The notes under the pieces: generated by a model
The model's input: the letters and a program-made list of their open reading frames with translations, nothing else
What the model was told of the DNA's origin: nothing
Database searches by the model: none
Made by a program: the position numbers and the translations under genes
Origin: Oligoflexus sp.
GTDB lineage: Bacteria > Bdellovibrionota_B > Oligoflexia > Oligoflexales > Oligoflexaceae
Direction of reading: 5' to 3'
DNA: 64,000 nucleotides
Assembly (NCBI GenBank): GCA_014378195.1
Contig: JACMOC010000017.1
Coordinates: 186,001-250,000, forward strand
Shown here: piece by piece, positions 42,646 through 52,236 of the stretch
Numbering within the stretch: position 1 is the first letter of the stretch
Layout: every line of letters begins with the position of its first letter

Positions 42646-43404
42646 TCAATACCCCTTCATGGCAACAAGTGTCGTGAAGTTGTTCCACTTCATCAGAGAT
42701 TCGACGTTCATGAACCCGCTTTCTTTCAAAAGGTGGCGATGCTCGTCTTCCGTGAACGGAATCAAAACGTTTTCAAGGGCTTCTTTTTTCTTTTCGATCT
42801 CGGTTCGGCTATAGCCTTGCTTTTCCTTGAACTGCTCGTAAAGCCTTGTGCCAAGCTCTTGAAACGACGGTGAATTCAAACGGACCTTTTCGCTTATCAT
42901 GAGTATCCCGCCCGGTACGAGCGATTCCCAGATTCGCTGCAAGAGGAGCTTGCGCTGGCTGACGGGGAGGAATTGTAACGTGTAATTGATGACGACTGCT
43001 GAGGATTTCGGCAAAGCCACTGCCATCACATCACTGCATAGGAGATTGAGGCTGTGTCGTGCCGGTAAGTCCGAAAGTTTGTCGTGAGCACGATCTATCA
43101 TAGCCTGCGAGCTGTCAATCGCCAGAAAGTGCGCTGATTGTTCGAGGCGATGAGCGATATGATGAGTTGTTGTTCCCGTCGAGCACCCGATGTCAATGAC
43201 AGCGGTGCCGACTTGATAAAAGTGCAGGACCCAGTCGGCCGTAAAACGTGTCACATCCCTGTAGAGAGGGATAGAACGCTGGACCATGTCGTCAAAAACC
43301 TCAGCGACTTCGTGATTGAACGCGAAAGGTTTTGGATAATGGCGTCCGGCAAAAATGTCGTCGTTGTGACTGACCAGTTTAAGTTCGACCTGTGCTTTTT
43401 CCAT
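42646..43404 (-). CDS. cmoA: Carboxy-SAM synthase
   Basis: 252 residues. CmoA makes carboxy-S-adenosylmethionine from SAM and prephenate for CmoB. Motifs match: VFDDMVQRSIPLYRDV, VIDIGCSTGTTTHH, INYTLQFLPVSQRKLLLQRI, GGILMISEKVRL and the C-terminal WNNFTTLVAMKGY. cmoA precedes cmoB, as in many gammaproteobacteria. It is divergent from folB across 133 bases. Confidence 0.96.
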   Translation of the reverse strand: MEKAQVELKLVSHNDDIFAGRHYPKPFAFNHEVAEVFDDMVQRSIPLYRDVTRFTADWVLHFYQVGTAVIDIGCSTGTTTHHIAHRLEQSAHFLAIDSSQAMIDRAHDKLSDLPARHSLNLLCSDVMAVALPKSSAVVINYTLQFLPVSQRKLLLQRIWESLVPGGILMISEKVRLNSPSFQELGTRLYEQFKEKQGYSRTEIEKKKEALENVLIPFTEDEHRHLLKESGFMNVESLMKWNNFTTLVAMKGY

Positions 43405-43537
43405 AAGAGTCTTCCTCGATTATGGGTGTTGGGAACGCGCAAGCTACCATGCCGAGTCAAAAAAGAAAATAGTCATCAGGCTTTCGTGGACAAGTCCCTT
43501 GAGACGTAATACAAGAGGCTCCGAGGAGGGCTGCAAC

Positions 43538-44272
43538 ATGCACGTATTGTCTCAAATTACGGGTCGACCGCTGGATACCATCACTTTGAGAGATCTTTCG
43601 GTTCAGTGCGTAATCGGAGTTCATCCAGAAGAAAAGATCCTGCCGCAGCCCCTCAAACTCAACGTGCGCATTTATCTCGATACAGCGCCGGCTGGTATTA
43701 GCGGCATTTTATCCCGAACGATCGACTATTCCCTCGTTGCGAAGCAATTGAGTTTCATTCTTACTTATTCGCGTTTTCGCCTGCTGGAAAGCGCTGCGGA
43801 AGCTTTGGCGGTTTTCCTCCTGACACCAGCGCGCGGCGATCATCCGCCTATCCACGCTGTCGATATCGAAATCAAAAAACCCGAAGCCCTCGGCGGTGTC
43901 AGCGAACCTTCGGTAAGGATTTTCCGTGATCTCGAAAGCCGACAGGGGTGGTATAAAAAAGGTAGTCCGATCAAGACCCTCTTTCAGGTTCCGGAAGCGG
44001 CGCTGGAACGCTGGCTTATTCCGGCCGGCGAGTCCTTAACGGTTGAGAGCTCCGAAGATCTTGCCCTGATGGCCGAATCACCGGGCCTTACTATTTCAGG
44101 ACGCCCGGCATCCGCCGGTCTTATATTACCCTTCGACCAGAAACTTATCATCACGAACCCTTCTGACGAAGAGAATCGAGGTCATGAGAGCGGAAGCGAT
44201 CCGAAATCTGTCCTTGCCGTTACCTTTCGCGGTCGTGAGCGGCGCATTGAATCGACCCAGAGACTGCACTAA
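43538..44272 (+). CDS. folB: Dihydroneopterin aldolase (FolB) with C-terminal extension
   Basis: 244 residues, about twice the usual length of 120. Residues 8-120 are a FolB fold: DTITLRDLSVQCVIGVHPEEK, DYSLVAKQLSFIL, the LLESAAEALAVFLL helix and EIKKPEALGGVSEPSVRI. This enzyme releases glycolaldehyde in folate synthesis. The last 120 residues form an extra module; LFQVPEAALERWLIPAGESLTV resembles the first strands of a cupin barrel, and IIITNPSDEE its end. The ATG at 43538 has GAGGAGG 8 bases upstream. A methyltransferase gene follows closely. The extension's function is unknown. Confidence 0.85.
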   Translation: MHVLSQITGRPLDTITLRDLSVQCVIGVHPEEKILPQPLKLNVRIYLDTAPAGISGILSRTIDYSLVAKQLSFILTYSRFRLLESAAEALAVFLLTPARGDHPPIHAVDIEIKKPEALGGVSEPSVRIFRDLESRQGWYKKGSPIKTLFQVPEAALERWLIPAGESLTVESSEDLALMAESPGLTISGRPASAGLILPFDQKLIITNPSDEENRGHESGSDPKSVLAVTFRGRERRIESTQRLH

Positions 44273-44294
44273 ATTCCAAAAAGGCCAATCGATT

Positions 44295-45479
44295 ATGCAT
44301 GAGCTGCTGCAATCCCCACGCACACCCCATCTGCTCCGGATCTGGACTGACCTTTGCCGCGAAAAGGAAATGCCTCAGCTCGATCGATGGCTCGTTCTCA
44401 GAATGAAACAGGATAAACGATTCGGCTCAAAAGATCGTCGTTGGTACAGCGAAGGCGTTTTTAGCGCAATTCGCGCAGCTCTCCCCTACATGGAACATCT
44501 CGAAGGCCGTCCGCTCGATCCGCGTGAGTCTTGGGATATTCTCCGGGCCATCGAGCCTGAGACTTTTTTTAAAGGCCTTGCAGCTTATGCCGAATCTCCC
44601 GATCGGGATGATCTGACCCGTGGTGGGTTATCGTCGTGGTTTCGTCCTTCGCTCGCCCGGCGCATCGAACTTTCGCATTGGGACGATGGACAGACCAAAG
44701 ATTTTTTAAAGGCTCAAAATACACGCGCTCCGCTTTGGTTGCGTTTGAATAGACCAGCTCACAAAGCCAAAATCGAGAAAAAACTGGAAGAGCTTCAAGT
44801 CGCATACAGCTGGCGCGGTGAAGGTCTTAAAATCGAAACGGAAAAAAATCTCTCGCAAACGCCTATACTCGAAGAAGGCTGGGCGGAGGTTCAGGATTAC
44901 GGCTCACAAATTCTTGGCGACAAAATCCCGGTCAGTGGCGCTGTCACGGTTTGGGATTGCTGTGCGGGAGGAGGCGGTAAAAGCCTTCAGTTGGCTGCAA
45001 AGCATCCTAAAGCACAGATTTATTCGTCCGACGTGCGCTCCTACAAAAGTACAGAAGTCAGCAAAAGAGCACTTCGCGCTAGGCTTCCCAACATCACACC
45101 TATCCCTTGGAATGGGTCCGCTCAGCTTGAGTTACCGCGCGCTGTCGGAAAGGGATTTGATATTATTGTCGTCGATGCACCGTGTTCGGGTTCGGGAACT
45201 TGGCGACGCAGTCCGGATGGACGTTATAGAACGACCCACCAAAGCCTGAACGACCTGCAGAAACTCCAGTTGAGCATAGTTGAGAAAGTCTTGCCCTTTT
45301 TGAAGCCAGGTGGGCAACTTGTCTACGCAACCTGTAGCTGGTTTCCAGAAGAAAATGAGGACGTGACAGCTCTCATGCGTGAGACTCTGAATCTCACGCT
45401 TGAGGAAGAGTCAATCTGTGGCCTCCCGGTAGAAGATTCCGACACCTTATTCTTCTCTCTGATGCGTAAAGGACGCTGA
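44295..45479 (+). CDS. RsmB/NOP2-family RNA m5C methyltransferase
   Basis: 394 residues. The C-terminal half is a SAM-dependent RNA cytosine-5 methyltransferase: VWDCCAGGGGKSLQLA, VDAPCSGSGTWRRSPD (one catalytic cysteine) and LVYATCSWFPEEN (the second). The N-terminal helical part (LDRWLVLRMKQDKRFG) resembles the RsmB-type N-terminus. The target RNA is not known; RsmB itself methylates 16S C967. An open frame extends 37 codons into folB, but the ATG at 44295 is the likelier start, with AAGG 10 bases upstream. The start is therefore less sure than the call. It follows folB by 22 bases and may share a transcript. Confidence 0.87.
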   Translation: MHELLQSPRTPHLLRIWTDLCREKEMPQLDRWLVLRMKQDKRFGSKDRRWYSEGVFSAIRAALPYMEHLEGRPLDPRESWDILRAIEPETFFKGLAAYAESPDRDDLTRGGLSSWFRPSLARRIELSHWDDGQTKDFLKAQNTRAPLWLRLNRPAHKAKIEKKLEELQVAYSWRGEGLKIETEKNLSQTPILEEGWAEVQDYGSQILGDKIPVSGAVTVWDCCAGGGGKSLQLAAKHPKAQIYSSDVRSYKSTEVSKRALRARLPNITPIPWNGSAQLELPRAVGKGFDIIVVDAPCSGSGTWRRSPDGRYRTTHQSLNDLQKLQLSIVEKVLPFLKPGGQLVYATCSWFPEENEDVTALMRETLNLTLEEESICGLPVEDSDTLFFSLMRKGR

Positions 45480-45599
45480 TCTCAGACCGGTCCGTGGCTC
45501 GGAAGAGCCGACAGTCCTTTTCTCTGTATTTAAGACCTGGAAAAAGGTATCTTTGGCGTCCTCTGATGGATGGGGTTAAAGATCGATAAGGGTTCTTTC

Positions 45600-46613
45600 A
45601 TGACAAAGATTCGCACTTGTCTCTTCGGTTTAGGTCACATGGGACGCAATCATTTGCGCGTGCTCCAAGAGGACGCTCGTTTCGAGCTTGTAGCTGTCAT
45701 CGACCCCGTTACATCCGCCTTACCGCTCGCAGCGCAGCCCGTGCCACTTTACAAACAACTTCCCGACGATCTATCCTTCGACCTTGCCGTGGTTGCCGCG
45801 CCGACCGAGCTTCACTACACACTTGTGACAAGCCTATTAAATCGTGGGCACAACGTGTTTGTCGAAAAACCAGCGGCAAGCACCAAAGGCCAGGCTGCAG
45901 AACTCGTTGCACTGGCTCATAAAAATAACCTTCATCTGGCCGTCGGCAATATCGAACGCTGCAATCCAGTGGTATTAGCCCTTCGCAAAGTCGTGGAGAG
46001 CGGAATACTGGGCCGTTTAGTTCACCTCAATGGTCTGCGTGCCGGCGGGTTTCCCCGCAATGTTAAAGCGGGGAACAATGTCATTCTCGATCTCGGCGTA
46101 CACGAGTTGGATCTATTTCGCATGCTGCTTGGCCCTATCGAAATCGTTCATGGCGTTGGGCATTCAACCCAAGAGTCGGGCATCTATGATGCCGCAGAGA
46201 TCTCGGTTCGTTCAAAAAAAGGCGTGACGGGAACCGTTCATGTGAACTGGCTTACGCCGCAGCGGATGCGTTCGATACGTGTTACAGGAAGTCAGGGGCT
46301 TTGCCTCGTCGATTATATCGCGCAGACCTGCGAACTCTTCGGTCACGACCTTCAAGCAAAAAGCACAGCGTTTTCGGGCTTCGAATGGAAGCGTGATGCC
46401 CAAGGCCTCGAATCGCTTTCTGTTCCGGTGATCGCAAAAGAGTCCCTCAAAGAGCAACTCGATCAGCTGCATCTTTATCTCAATGGGGCCCAACATACTC
46501 TTGCTGTCTTTGATGAACTGATTGAATCTGTTGCTCTCGTTGAGCAAGCGGAACGGCAGGTTTCAGGAGCCCACGTTTTGCCTTTTCATGATCCGCATAG
46601 CGAGCGTGGCTAA
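45600..46613 (+). CDS. Gfo/Idh/MocA-family NAD(P) oxidoreductase, sugar-nucleotide type
   Basis: 337 residues. A Rossmann domain opens with CLFGLGHMGRNHLRVL (GxGxxG). The family EKP motif is in VFVEKPAAS and the C-terminal half has the GVHELDLFRMLLG block. Gfo/Idh enzymes oxidise or reduce sugars. It sits directly before lpxB with its stop overlapping the lpxB ATG by one base, so it is probably made with it. GnnA, which makes the 3-keto sugar for amide-linked lipid A, belongs to this family, so a role in lipid A precursor modification is plausible; its partner aminotransferase GnnB is not nearby. AAGGG is 8 bases upstream. Confidence 0.85.
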   Translation: MTKIRTCLFGLGHMGRNHLRVLQEDARFELVAVIDPVTSALPLAAQPVPLYKQLPDDLSFDLAVVAAPTELHYTLVTSLLNRGHNVFVEKPAASTKGQAAELVALAHKNNLHLAVGNIERCNPVVLALRKVVESGILGRLVHLNGLRAGGFPRNVKAGNNVILDLGVHELDLFRMLLGPIEIVHGVGHSTQESGIYDAAEISVRSKKGVTGTVHVNWLTPQRMRSIRVTGSQGLCLVDYIAQTCELFGHDLQAKSTAFSGFEWKRDAQGLESLSVPVIAKESLKEQLDQLHLYLNGAQHTLAVFDELIESVALVEQAERQVSGAHVLPFHDPHSERG

Positions 46614-47845
46614 TGGCTGTAAAGATATTCGTATCGGCTGGAGAGCCTTCAGGCGACATGCTCGCGGGCGAACTTCTCGAACATTTAAAAGTCCTGATGC
46701 CCGACGCCGAATTTTTTGGAATCTGCGGGCCAAAAATGAGACAGGCCGGTTGCGAGGAATTGTTTGGTATCGAAGAACTATCGGTGATGGGGTTTGTAGA
46801 AGTCCTCAAACACCTTTCCTATATTCGTCGACTTGAGTTTACTCTCCTCGAGGAAATTGAGCGGCGAAAACCTGAGATCGCGATTCTCGTCGATTATCCG
46901 GGCTTTCACCTGCGGCTCGGAGATGCCCTGAAGCTGCGCGGAACGTTCGTTTTCCAATATGTTGCGCCTCAGCTCTGGGCCTGGGGCGAAAAACGAACCA
47001 AAACGCTCAAGGAGAGCACCGACGAAGTCCTCGGCATTATGCCATTTGAAGCGGACTTTTTCAAAAAGCGATCCGTGAATTACACTTATGTTGGAACGCC
47101 GCAAGTTGATCGCGCCCTTATTGCCAGTGGGGATCGATCCCGATTCGGTCTGCCGGCTGATGCTACGATTGTCGGTTTTTTCCCGGGAAGTCGACGGGGC
47201 GAAATTCAAAGACTCGTCCCTCGGATGCTTGCTGCGCGCGCTGTTTTGCGGAACCGCGATTCATCGCTTCACTTTGTGCTATCGGCAGCGCCTAATCTTC
47301 CAATCGATCTTTTTGCGCAGCAGCTTGGGACTATCCTTCCCACGCCTACGATCGACGAAAAGGGGCTGACGGTATACCTCCTCGGTGACACCACTCTCGT
47401 TCAAGGCCAAAGCATACATCTTATGAAATGCAGCGATGCGGCTGTCGTGACATCAGGAACGGCTACCCTTGAATGTGCGCTCGTAAATACACCAATGACA
47501 GTTGCGTACGTCATGCAGAACCTGAGTTACCAACTCGCGAAACGCTTTGTTAAGCTCCCTCATATTAGCCTGGTCAACCTAGTCGCAGATTTTGGCCTCG
47601 TAAAAGAATTTATTCAGAATTTTGCCCCCGAAGATCTAGCCGACGAATTGCAGCGTCTCGCCGGGGATCAGGCCTACAGAGGCGAAAAAAAGCAGCAGTT
47701 ACAGGCCCTCAATCAGAAACTGAAGGGCGAGCTGGCCGAGCAGGCGGCTCGGACTATAGCTACGTGTTATGCGGAAGGCTTGCCCCGCTCCAGGCATTTA
47801 AACGGCTTAAACAATCAGGGTTTAGATTCGCTTATAGGCAAATAA
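46613..47845 (+). CDS. lpxB: Lipid-A-disaccharide synthase
   Basis: 410 residues. LpxB joins UDP-diacylglucosamine to lipid X in lipid A assembly, a marker of an LPS outer membrane. The GT19 signatures are VSAGEPSGDMLAGELLE, PDAEFFGICGPKMRQAG, PQLWAWGEKR, LPFEADFF-like IMPFEADFF and TSGTATLECALVNTPM. It is complete. It overlaps the oxidoreductase gene by one base and so is translationally coupled. Other lpx genes are not adjacent. Confidence 0.97.
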   Translation: MAVKIFVSAGEPSGDMLAGELLEHLKVLMPDAEFFGICGPKMRQAGCEELFGIEELSVMGFVEVLKHLSYIRRLEFTLLEEIERRKPEIAILVDYPGFHLRLGDALKLRGTFVFQYVAPQLWAWGEKRTKTLKESTDEVLGIMPFEADFFKKRSVNYTYVGTPQVDRALIASGDRSRFGLPADATIVGFFPGSRRGEIQRLVPRMLAARAVLRNRDSSLHFVLSAAPNLPIDLFAQQLGTILPTPTIDEKGLTVYLLGDTTLVQGQSIHLMKCSDAAVVTSGTATLECALVNTPMTVAYVMQNLSYQLAKRFVKLPHISLVNLVADFGLVKEFIQNFAPEDLADELQRLAGDQAYRGEKKQQLQALNQKLKGELAEQAARTIATCYAEGLPRSRHLNGLNNQGLDSLIGK

Positions 47846-47969
47846 ATGCTTGCTTTTTTCGGTCCCAAGCACTACCAAATTGCACTCTAGAATCCTTGTG
47901 TTCCAAAGGCGTAAATTCGTAATGCTCGCGTGTTCTCACACCCTCCGCACTCAACAAAAGGACACTCTC

Positions 47970-49268
47970 ATGAAGAATGGTTTGTTAGCCTTGGGTCTCG
48001 TTCTCGCCTCTTTGCCTGCGTATGCTAAGGACACTTTGATGATCCTGTCGCCGCACCGCAAGTCGATTCAAGACGAGTATGTACCGGCGTTTGTTGAGTA
48101 TTACAAAGCCAAGTTCAAAACGGATGTTCAGGTGGATTGGCTCGATCAGGGCGGAACGTCCGACGACGTTCGTTTCGTTAGAGCCAAGTTCGGTTCTAAT
48201 CCCAAGACGTCAGGCGTCGACATTTTCTGGGGCGGGGGCACGGGTGTCTTTGTTGACCTGCAGAAAGAGAACTTTCTAGCTCAGTATAAGCTCCCGAAAG
48301 AATTGAAGGCGCAGATCCCTGAGAATGCTTCAGGCGTGCCGCTCTACGATAAAACCGAAACCTGGTATGCATCGGCCTGCTCTTCGTTCGGCATGTTTTA
48401 TAACAAAAAAATCATGAAGTTCGATGGTATGCCCGAACCAAAATCGTTCCGCGATCTCGCTGGTCCTGATTACTTCGGAAATATCAGCCTAACGGATCCT
48501 CGCCGTTCCGGTACGGCAAATACGATGAATACGATCATCCTCCAAACCGAAGGTTGGGAAAAAGGCTGGCAACTCCTGTCGGAACTCGCCGGAAACACAC
48601 GTACTTTTACTCACTCGAGCAGTGATCCCATCAAAGCCGTCGTTGCAGGTGATGTGTCGATGGCTATGGCAATCGATTTTTATGCCCTCGCGAAAATCGG
48701 CGATCTCGGTACAGAAAACCTTGGTTTTGCCTTGCCGACCGGTAGCGCCGTTCTCGACCCCGACCCTATTGCCATTCTCAAAGGCGCTCCAAACCGTAAG
48801 GTTGCCGAACGATTTGTGGATTACGTCCTTTCCGTGGAAGGCCAAAAGCTCCTGCTCCTGCCGAAGGGCGTCCCGGGTGGTCCTAAGTCAGCTTCGCTGG
48901 GCCGCATGTCTGTGAACACAGAAGCCTACAAAGAAACCGAAGGCAAACGGATCTATAAACTCAATCCCTTCACTCAAAAAGGTTTTGTCCGCCTCGACAT
49001 CGTTAAAGCCGCCAAATTGCAGCGAGTTTTTAACGACCTGGCCGGCGCCATGCTCGTCGATACACATGACGACCTCAAAAAAGCATGGGCCAAAATTGTC
49101 AAAAGCAAAAAGCCTGATCAAGCGAAGATTCTAGAATTTGGTAAGGTGCCCGTCACTGAGGACGAATTCTTTAAAATAGCGGAAAAATGGGACGACGAAG
49201 TGTTCCGGAACCAGACGATCAACAGCTGGGTCAGCTTCGCTAAAGTGAAGTTCAAGAACCTTCAGTAA
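47970..49268 (+). CDS. ABC transporter periplasmic substrate-binding protein
   Basis: 432 residues. Signal peptide MKNGLLALGLVLASLPAYA, then a type II periplasmic binding protein: TLMILSPHRKSIQDEYVPAF, DIFWGGGTGVF, ACSSFGMFYNK, DPRRSGTANTMNTIIL and an LFP-type extended C-terminal part. This group imports ferric iron, spermidine, thiamine or phosphonate-type ligands; the ligand here cannot be told. The start at 47970 is set by AAAAGGA 7 bases upstream and the signal peptide; the open frame runs 40 codons further. It is the first gene of a three-gene importer operon. Confidence 0.88.
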   Translation: MKNGLLALGLVLASLPAYAKDTLMILSPHRKSIQDEYVPAFVEYYKAKFKTDVQVDWLDQGGTSDDVRFVRAKFGSNPKTSGVDIFWGGGTGVFVDLQKENFLAQYKLPKELKAQIPENASGVPLYDKTETWYASACSSFGMFYNKKIMKFDGMPEPKSFRDLAGPDYFGNISLTDPRRSGTANTMNTIILQTEGWEKGWQLLSELAGNTRTFTHSSSDPIKAVVAGDVSMAMAIDFYALAKIGDLGTENLGFALPTGSAVLDPDPIAILKGAPNRKVAERFVDYVLSVEGQKLLLLPKGVPGGPKSASLGRMSVNTEAYKETEGKRIYKLNPFTQKGFVRLDIVKAAKLQRVFNDLAGAMLVDTHDDLKKAWAKIVKSKKPDQAKILEFGKVPVTEDEFFKIAEKWDDEVFRNQTINSWVSFAKVKFKNLQ

Positions 49269-49351
49269 TTTACTCTTTGGATAGTGCGCGGCCTTAGGGC
49301 CCCGGCATCATTCACAGCCACTCTCTTGCCAACTGAACTTGCGGGAAGTCT

Positions 49352-50443
49352 ATGGAAGTCGTATTCAAGGGTATCTTCAAGCGTTACGGACAGGTTACTG
49401 CTGTTCACAACCTCAATCTTACGATCGAAAAGGGTGCTTTGCACTTTCTTCTCGGACCGTCGGGCTGTGGGAAAACAACGACTCTTCGTATGCTTGCGGG
49501 CCTCGAACCCGTATCCGAAGGCCAGCTCTTTTTCAATGGTAAGGATGTTACCAAGCAACCGGCGGTTGAGCGCGGAATCGGTATGGTTTTCCAAAACTAC
49601 GCCCTCTGGCCTCACATGACCGTTTATAAGAATATCGAATACGGCCTCAAACTCCGCAAACTTTCTAAAGTCGAAATCAAACGACGCATCGACGATGTGA
49701 TGGATATCACTCGTTTGACGCAATATGCCGACCGTTTACCAGGACAGTTATCGGGTGGGCAGCAGCAGCGCGTGGCCCTGGCACGGGCACTGGCGATTCG
49801 TCCTAATGTTCTACTGCTCGACGAGCCTCTCTCCAACCTTGACGCCAAACTTCGCATGGAAATGCGGGATAATATCCTGCGCATTCACAAGGAAACGGGC
49901 ATTACGACTCTCTATGTAACACACGATCAACGCGAAGCTCTCTCGATGGGAACAAGCGTGTCGGTGATGCACGCAGGCCATCTCATCCAGACAGACACGC
50001 CTCGTACGCTTTACACGACACCAAAAACAGCCTTTATCGCGGGTTTCATCGGCGAGACAAATGCTGTCGATGCAGTCGTTGAGGCCGTTAACGGGCCCGA
50101 AGTGACTGTGAAAACAACGTTTGGACTTTTGCGTTCGACGCACCAAAGCGAGACATTCAAAGTGGGTGACAAAGTCAGTCTTTCTCTGCGTCCTGAAGCC
50201 ATTCATATCGATTGGAATCACAAGGGCATAGGCGAAAACTACTTTAAAACCAACGTCGAATACCTTACCTATCTCGGTGAATCCGAGCAGTTCCTCCTTC
50301 GTACGAACGGCGGGCATTGCCTCAAAGTGAACTTTTATCACGCACCCGAACATGATTTTGGAATGGGTAGCGACGTAGGCTGCACGATCGATCCTTCGGA
50401 CGTTCTTGTCTTGCCACCCCTTGAAACAGGGCTGGGCACTTGA
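49352..50443 (+). CDS. ABC transporter ATP-binding protein
   Basis: 363 residues. Walker A GPSGCGKTT, signature LSGGQQQRVALARALA, Walker B LLLDEPLSNLD and H-loop THDQREA are intact. The C-terminal third is a TOBE/OB-type regulatory domain, as in the MalK/PotA/FbpC group. It powers import by the adjacent permease. It lies 83 bases after the binding-protein gene and overlaps the permease start by one base (TGATG), so the products are made together. Confidence 0.95.
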   Translation: MEVVFKGIFKRYGQVTAVHNLNLTIEKGALHFLLGPSGCGKTTTLRMLAGLEPVSEGQLFFNGKDVTKQPAVERGIGMVFQNYALWPHMTVYKNIEYGLKLRKLSKVEIKRRIDDVMDITRLTQYADRLPGQLSGGQQQRVALARALAIRPNVLLLDEPLSNLDAKLRMEMRDNILRIHKETGITTLYVTHDQREALSMGTSVSVMHAGHLIQTDTPRTLYTTPKTAFIAGFIGETNAVDAVVEAVNGPEVTVKTTFGLLRSTHQSETFKVGDKVSLSLRPEAIHIDWNHKGIGENYFKTNVEYLTYLGESEQFLLRTNGGHCLKVNFYHAPEHDFGMGSDVGCTIDPSDVLVLPPLETGLGT

Positions 50444-52167
50444 TGCAAAGCAAAGTTGGTTTGGAAGAATCAAGTGCGTGGCGCCGCAAGGCATCCGATT
50501 TCGTTGGCTATGGAACCGTTACGGCTACCGTCGCTATTTTGTTCTTTTTCCTTGTGCTGCCTGTCTCGGTGATCATGGCGCGCGCGTTTTTTAATAACGG
50601 CGAATTCACGTTCCGTTATTTCCCACTGCTATTTTCTAACGAACTTCTTATGAATTCGATTTGGAACAGCGTACTCGTGGGCGTTGTCGCGACTCTTATG
50701 ACGACAGTCCTGAGTTTCCCTCTCGCCTTGATCAATGCTCGCTTTGATTTCAAAGGCAAAGCCCTTTTATCAGGCCTCCTCTTGGTTCCTATGGTCATGC
50801 CGCCGTTTGTTGGCGCGATCGGAATCATGCGGTTTTTCGCACGCCGCGGTTCTGTGAATCTTGCTCTAATGGACTGGGGCGTCATTCATAAACCAATCGA
50901 CTGGCTTGGTCCGGACAGTATGTTCTGGGCTGTAGTGATACTCGAGGTTTTACACCTTTATCCTATTATGTATCTTAATTTAACCGCAGCTCTCGCCAAC
51001 GTGGACCCGAGTGTTGAAGAGATGGCGACGACACTTGGCGTTCCTAAGTGGAAACAGTATCGCGACATCGTTTGGCCATTGGCCCGTCCAGGGTACTTCG
51101 CGGGTGCTATCATAGTCTTTATTTGGGCGCTGACGGACCTCGGCACTCCACTCCTTGTCGGATATAACGAAACGATACCGGTCCAAATCTTTAACATGAT
51201 CACTGACGTGAACGAAAATCCTGTGGGTTACGCCTTGGTTTTTCTGGTCATCGTCATGACCGTCACCTTCTTTGTTGTTTCTAAAAAAGCCCTTAGTGGC
51301 AAAAAATACGAGATGATGGCTAAGGGGCACGTAAGTTCCGAAAAGAAACATCCGACCTGGTGGGGTTATCCTCTCGTTTATGGTCTGGTTGGCGGAACTG
51401 CGTTTGTTGCTCTACTTCCTCACCTTGCAGTCCTTGTCACGGCCATCTCTGATAAATGGTTCATGACGCCTCTGCCCGAGCACTATACGCTCGAGCATTT
51501 TAGTCAAGTGTTTGGCACAAATCTCGCGATCAACGGTATTAAAAACAGCTTTTTTCTGGCTGGTCTATCGACCCTTGTGGATCTCGTCCTGGGCCTTTTA
51601 ATTGCCTACGTGATCGTCAGAAAACTTGTGCCGTTTCCGGGCCTACTTGATGGCCTTGTCATGATTCCTTTGGCCTTGCCTGGTATCGTTCTTGCGTTCG
51701 GATATGTGGTTACATATTCGGATAGCTTCCTCGATCCTTTGCATAATCCTGTGCCGCTCCTCGTTATTGCTTATGCGATAAGGCGATTGCCTTACATGGT
51801 GCGGTCGGCAACAGCGGGTCTGCAGCAGATGAGTAGTTCTCTCGAAGAAGCCTCAACAACATTTGGAGCCTCGCGATTCCACACGCTCCGCAAAATTACG
51901 GTGCCTTTGGTTATGGCTAACCTCATCGCCGGCGCTTTGCTATGTTTCTCTTATGCAATGCTCGACGTCAGCGACAGTCTTATCCTCGCGATGAAGGAGC
52001 GGTTTTATCCCCTTACCAAGGCGATCTACGTTCTCTTTTTGGAGCAGGGGACGGGAGAGCTCGTGGCCAGTGCTCTTGGCATCATAGGTATGGGAATACT
52101 GATCGTCTGCATCATGGGATCGTCGCTCATTCTCGGCAAAAAGATGGGCGAATTGTTCCGCTCTTAA
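50443..52167 (+). CDS. ABC transporter permease, fused two-domain (FbpB-like)
   Basis: 574 residues with about twelve hydrophobic segments, in two halves of a binding-protein-dependent permease fused in one chain. Each half carries the EAA-type cytoplasmic loop: EEMATTLGVPKWKQYRDIVWPLARPG in the first and LEEASTTFGASRFHTLRKITVPL in the second (cited in part). Single-chain double permeases are typical of ferric-iron (FbpB) and some other importers. This fits, but does not prove, an iron transporter. The ATG at 50443 overlaps the TGA of the ATPase gene. Confidence 0.9.
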   Translation: MQSKVGLEESSAWRRKASDFVGYGTVTATVAILFFFLVLPVSVIMARAFFNNGEFTFRYFPLLFSNELLMNSIWNSVLVGVVATLMTTVLSFPLALINARFDFKGKALLSGLLLVPMVMPPFVGAIGIMRFFARRGSVNLALMDWGVIHKPIDWLGPDSMFWAVVILEVLHLYPIMYLNLTAALANVDPSVEEMATTLGVPKWKQYRDIVWPLARPGYFAGAIIVFIWALTDLGTPLLVGYNETIPVQIFNMITDVNENPVGYALVFLVIVMTVTFFVVSKKALSGKKYEMMAKGHVSSEKKHPTWWGYPLVYGLVGGTAFVALLPHLAVLVTAISDKWFMTPLPEHYTLEHFSQVFGTNLAINGIKNSFFLAGLSTLVDLVLGLLIAYVIVRKLVPFPGLLDGLVMIPLALPGIVLAFGYVVTYSDSFLDPLHNPVPLLVIAYAIRRLPYMVRSATAGLQQMSSSLEEASTTFGASRFHTLRKITVPLVMANLIAGALLCFSYAMLDVSDSLILAMKERFYPLTKAIYVLFLEQGTGELVASALGIIGMGILIVCIMGSSLILGKKMGELFRS

Positions 52168-52201
52168 GGTTTCCAATATATTCGGTCTTTCAATGACATA
52201 G

Positions 52202-52236
52202 ACAGCATTTGCTTAGCGGCAGATGCTGTTTTTTTA
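52202..52236 (+). terminator. Rho-independent terminator of the ABC operon
   Basis: ACAGCAT pairs with ATGCTGT, with further TGC/GCA pairing inside, followed by seven T. It lies 35 bases after the permease stop. Confidence 0.9.

Noticed and set aside
48000-52167. Calling the importer a ferric iron system outright
   Set aside because: The fused permease fits iron importers, but the binding protein does not show clear iron-ligand residues to me, so the ligand is left open.
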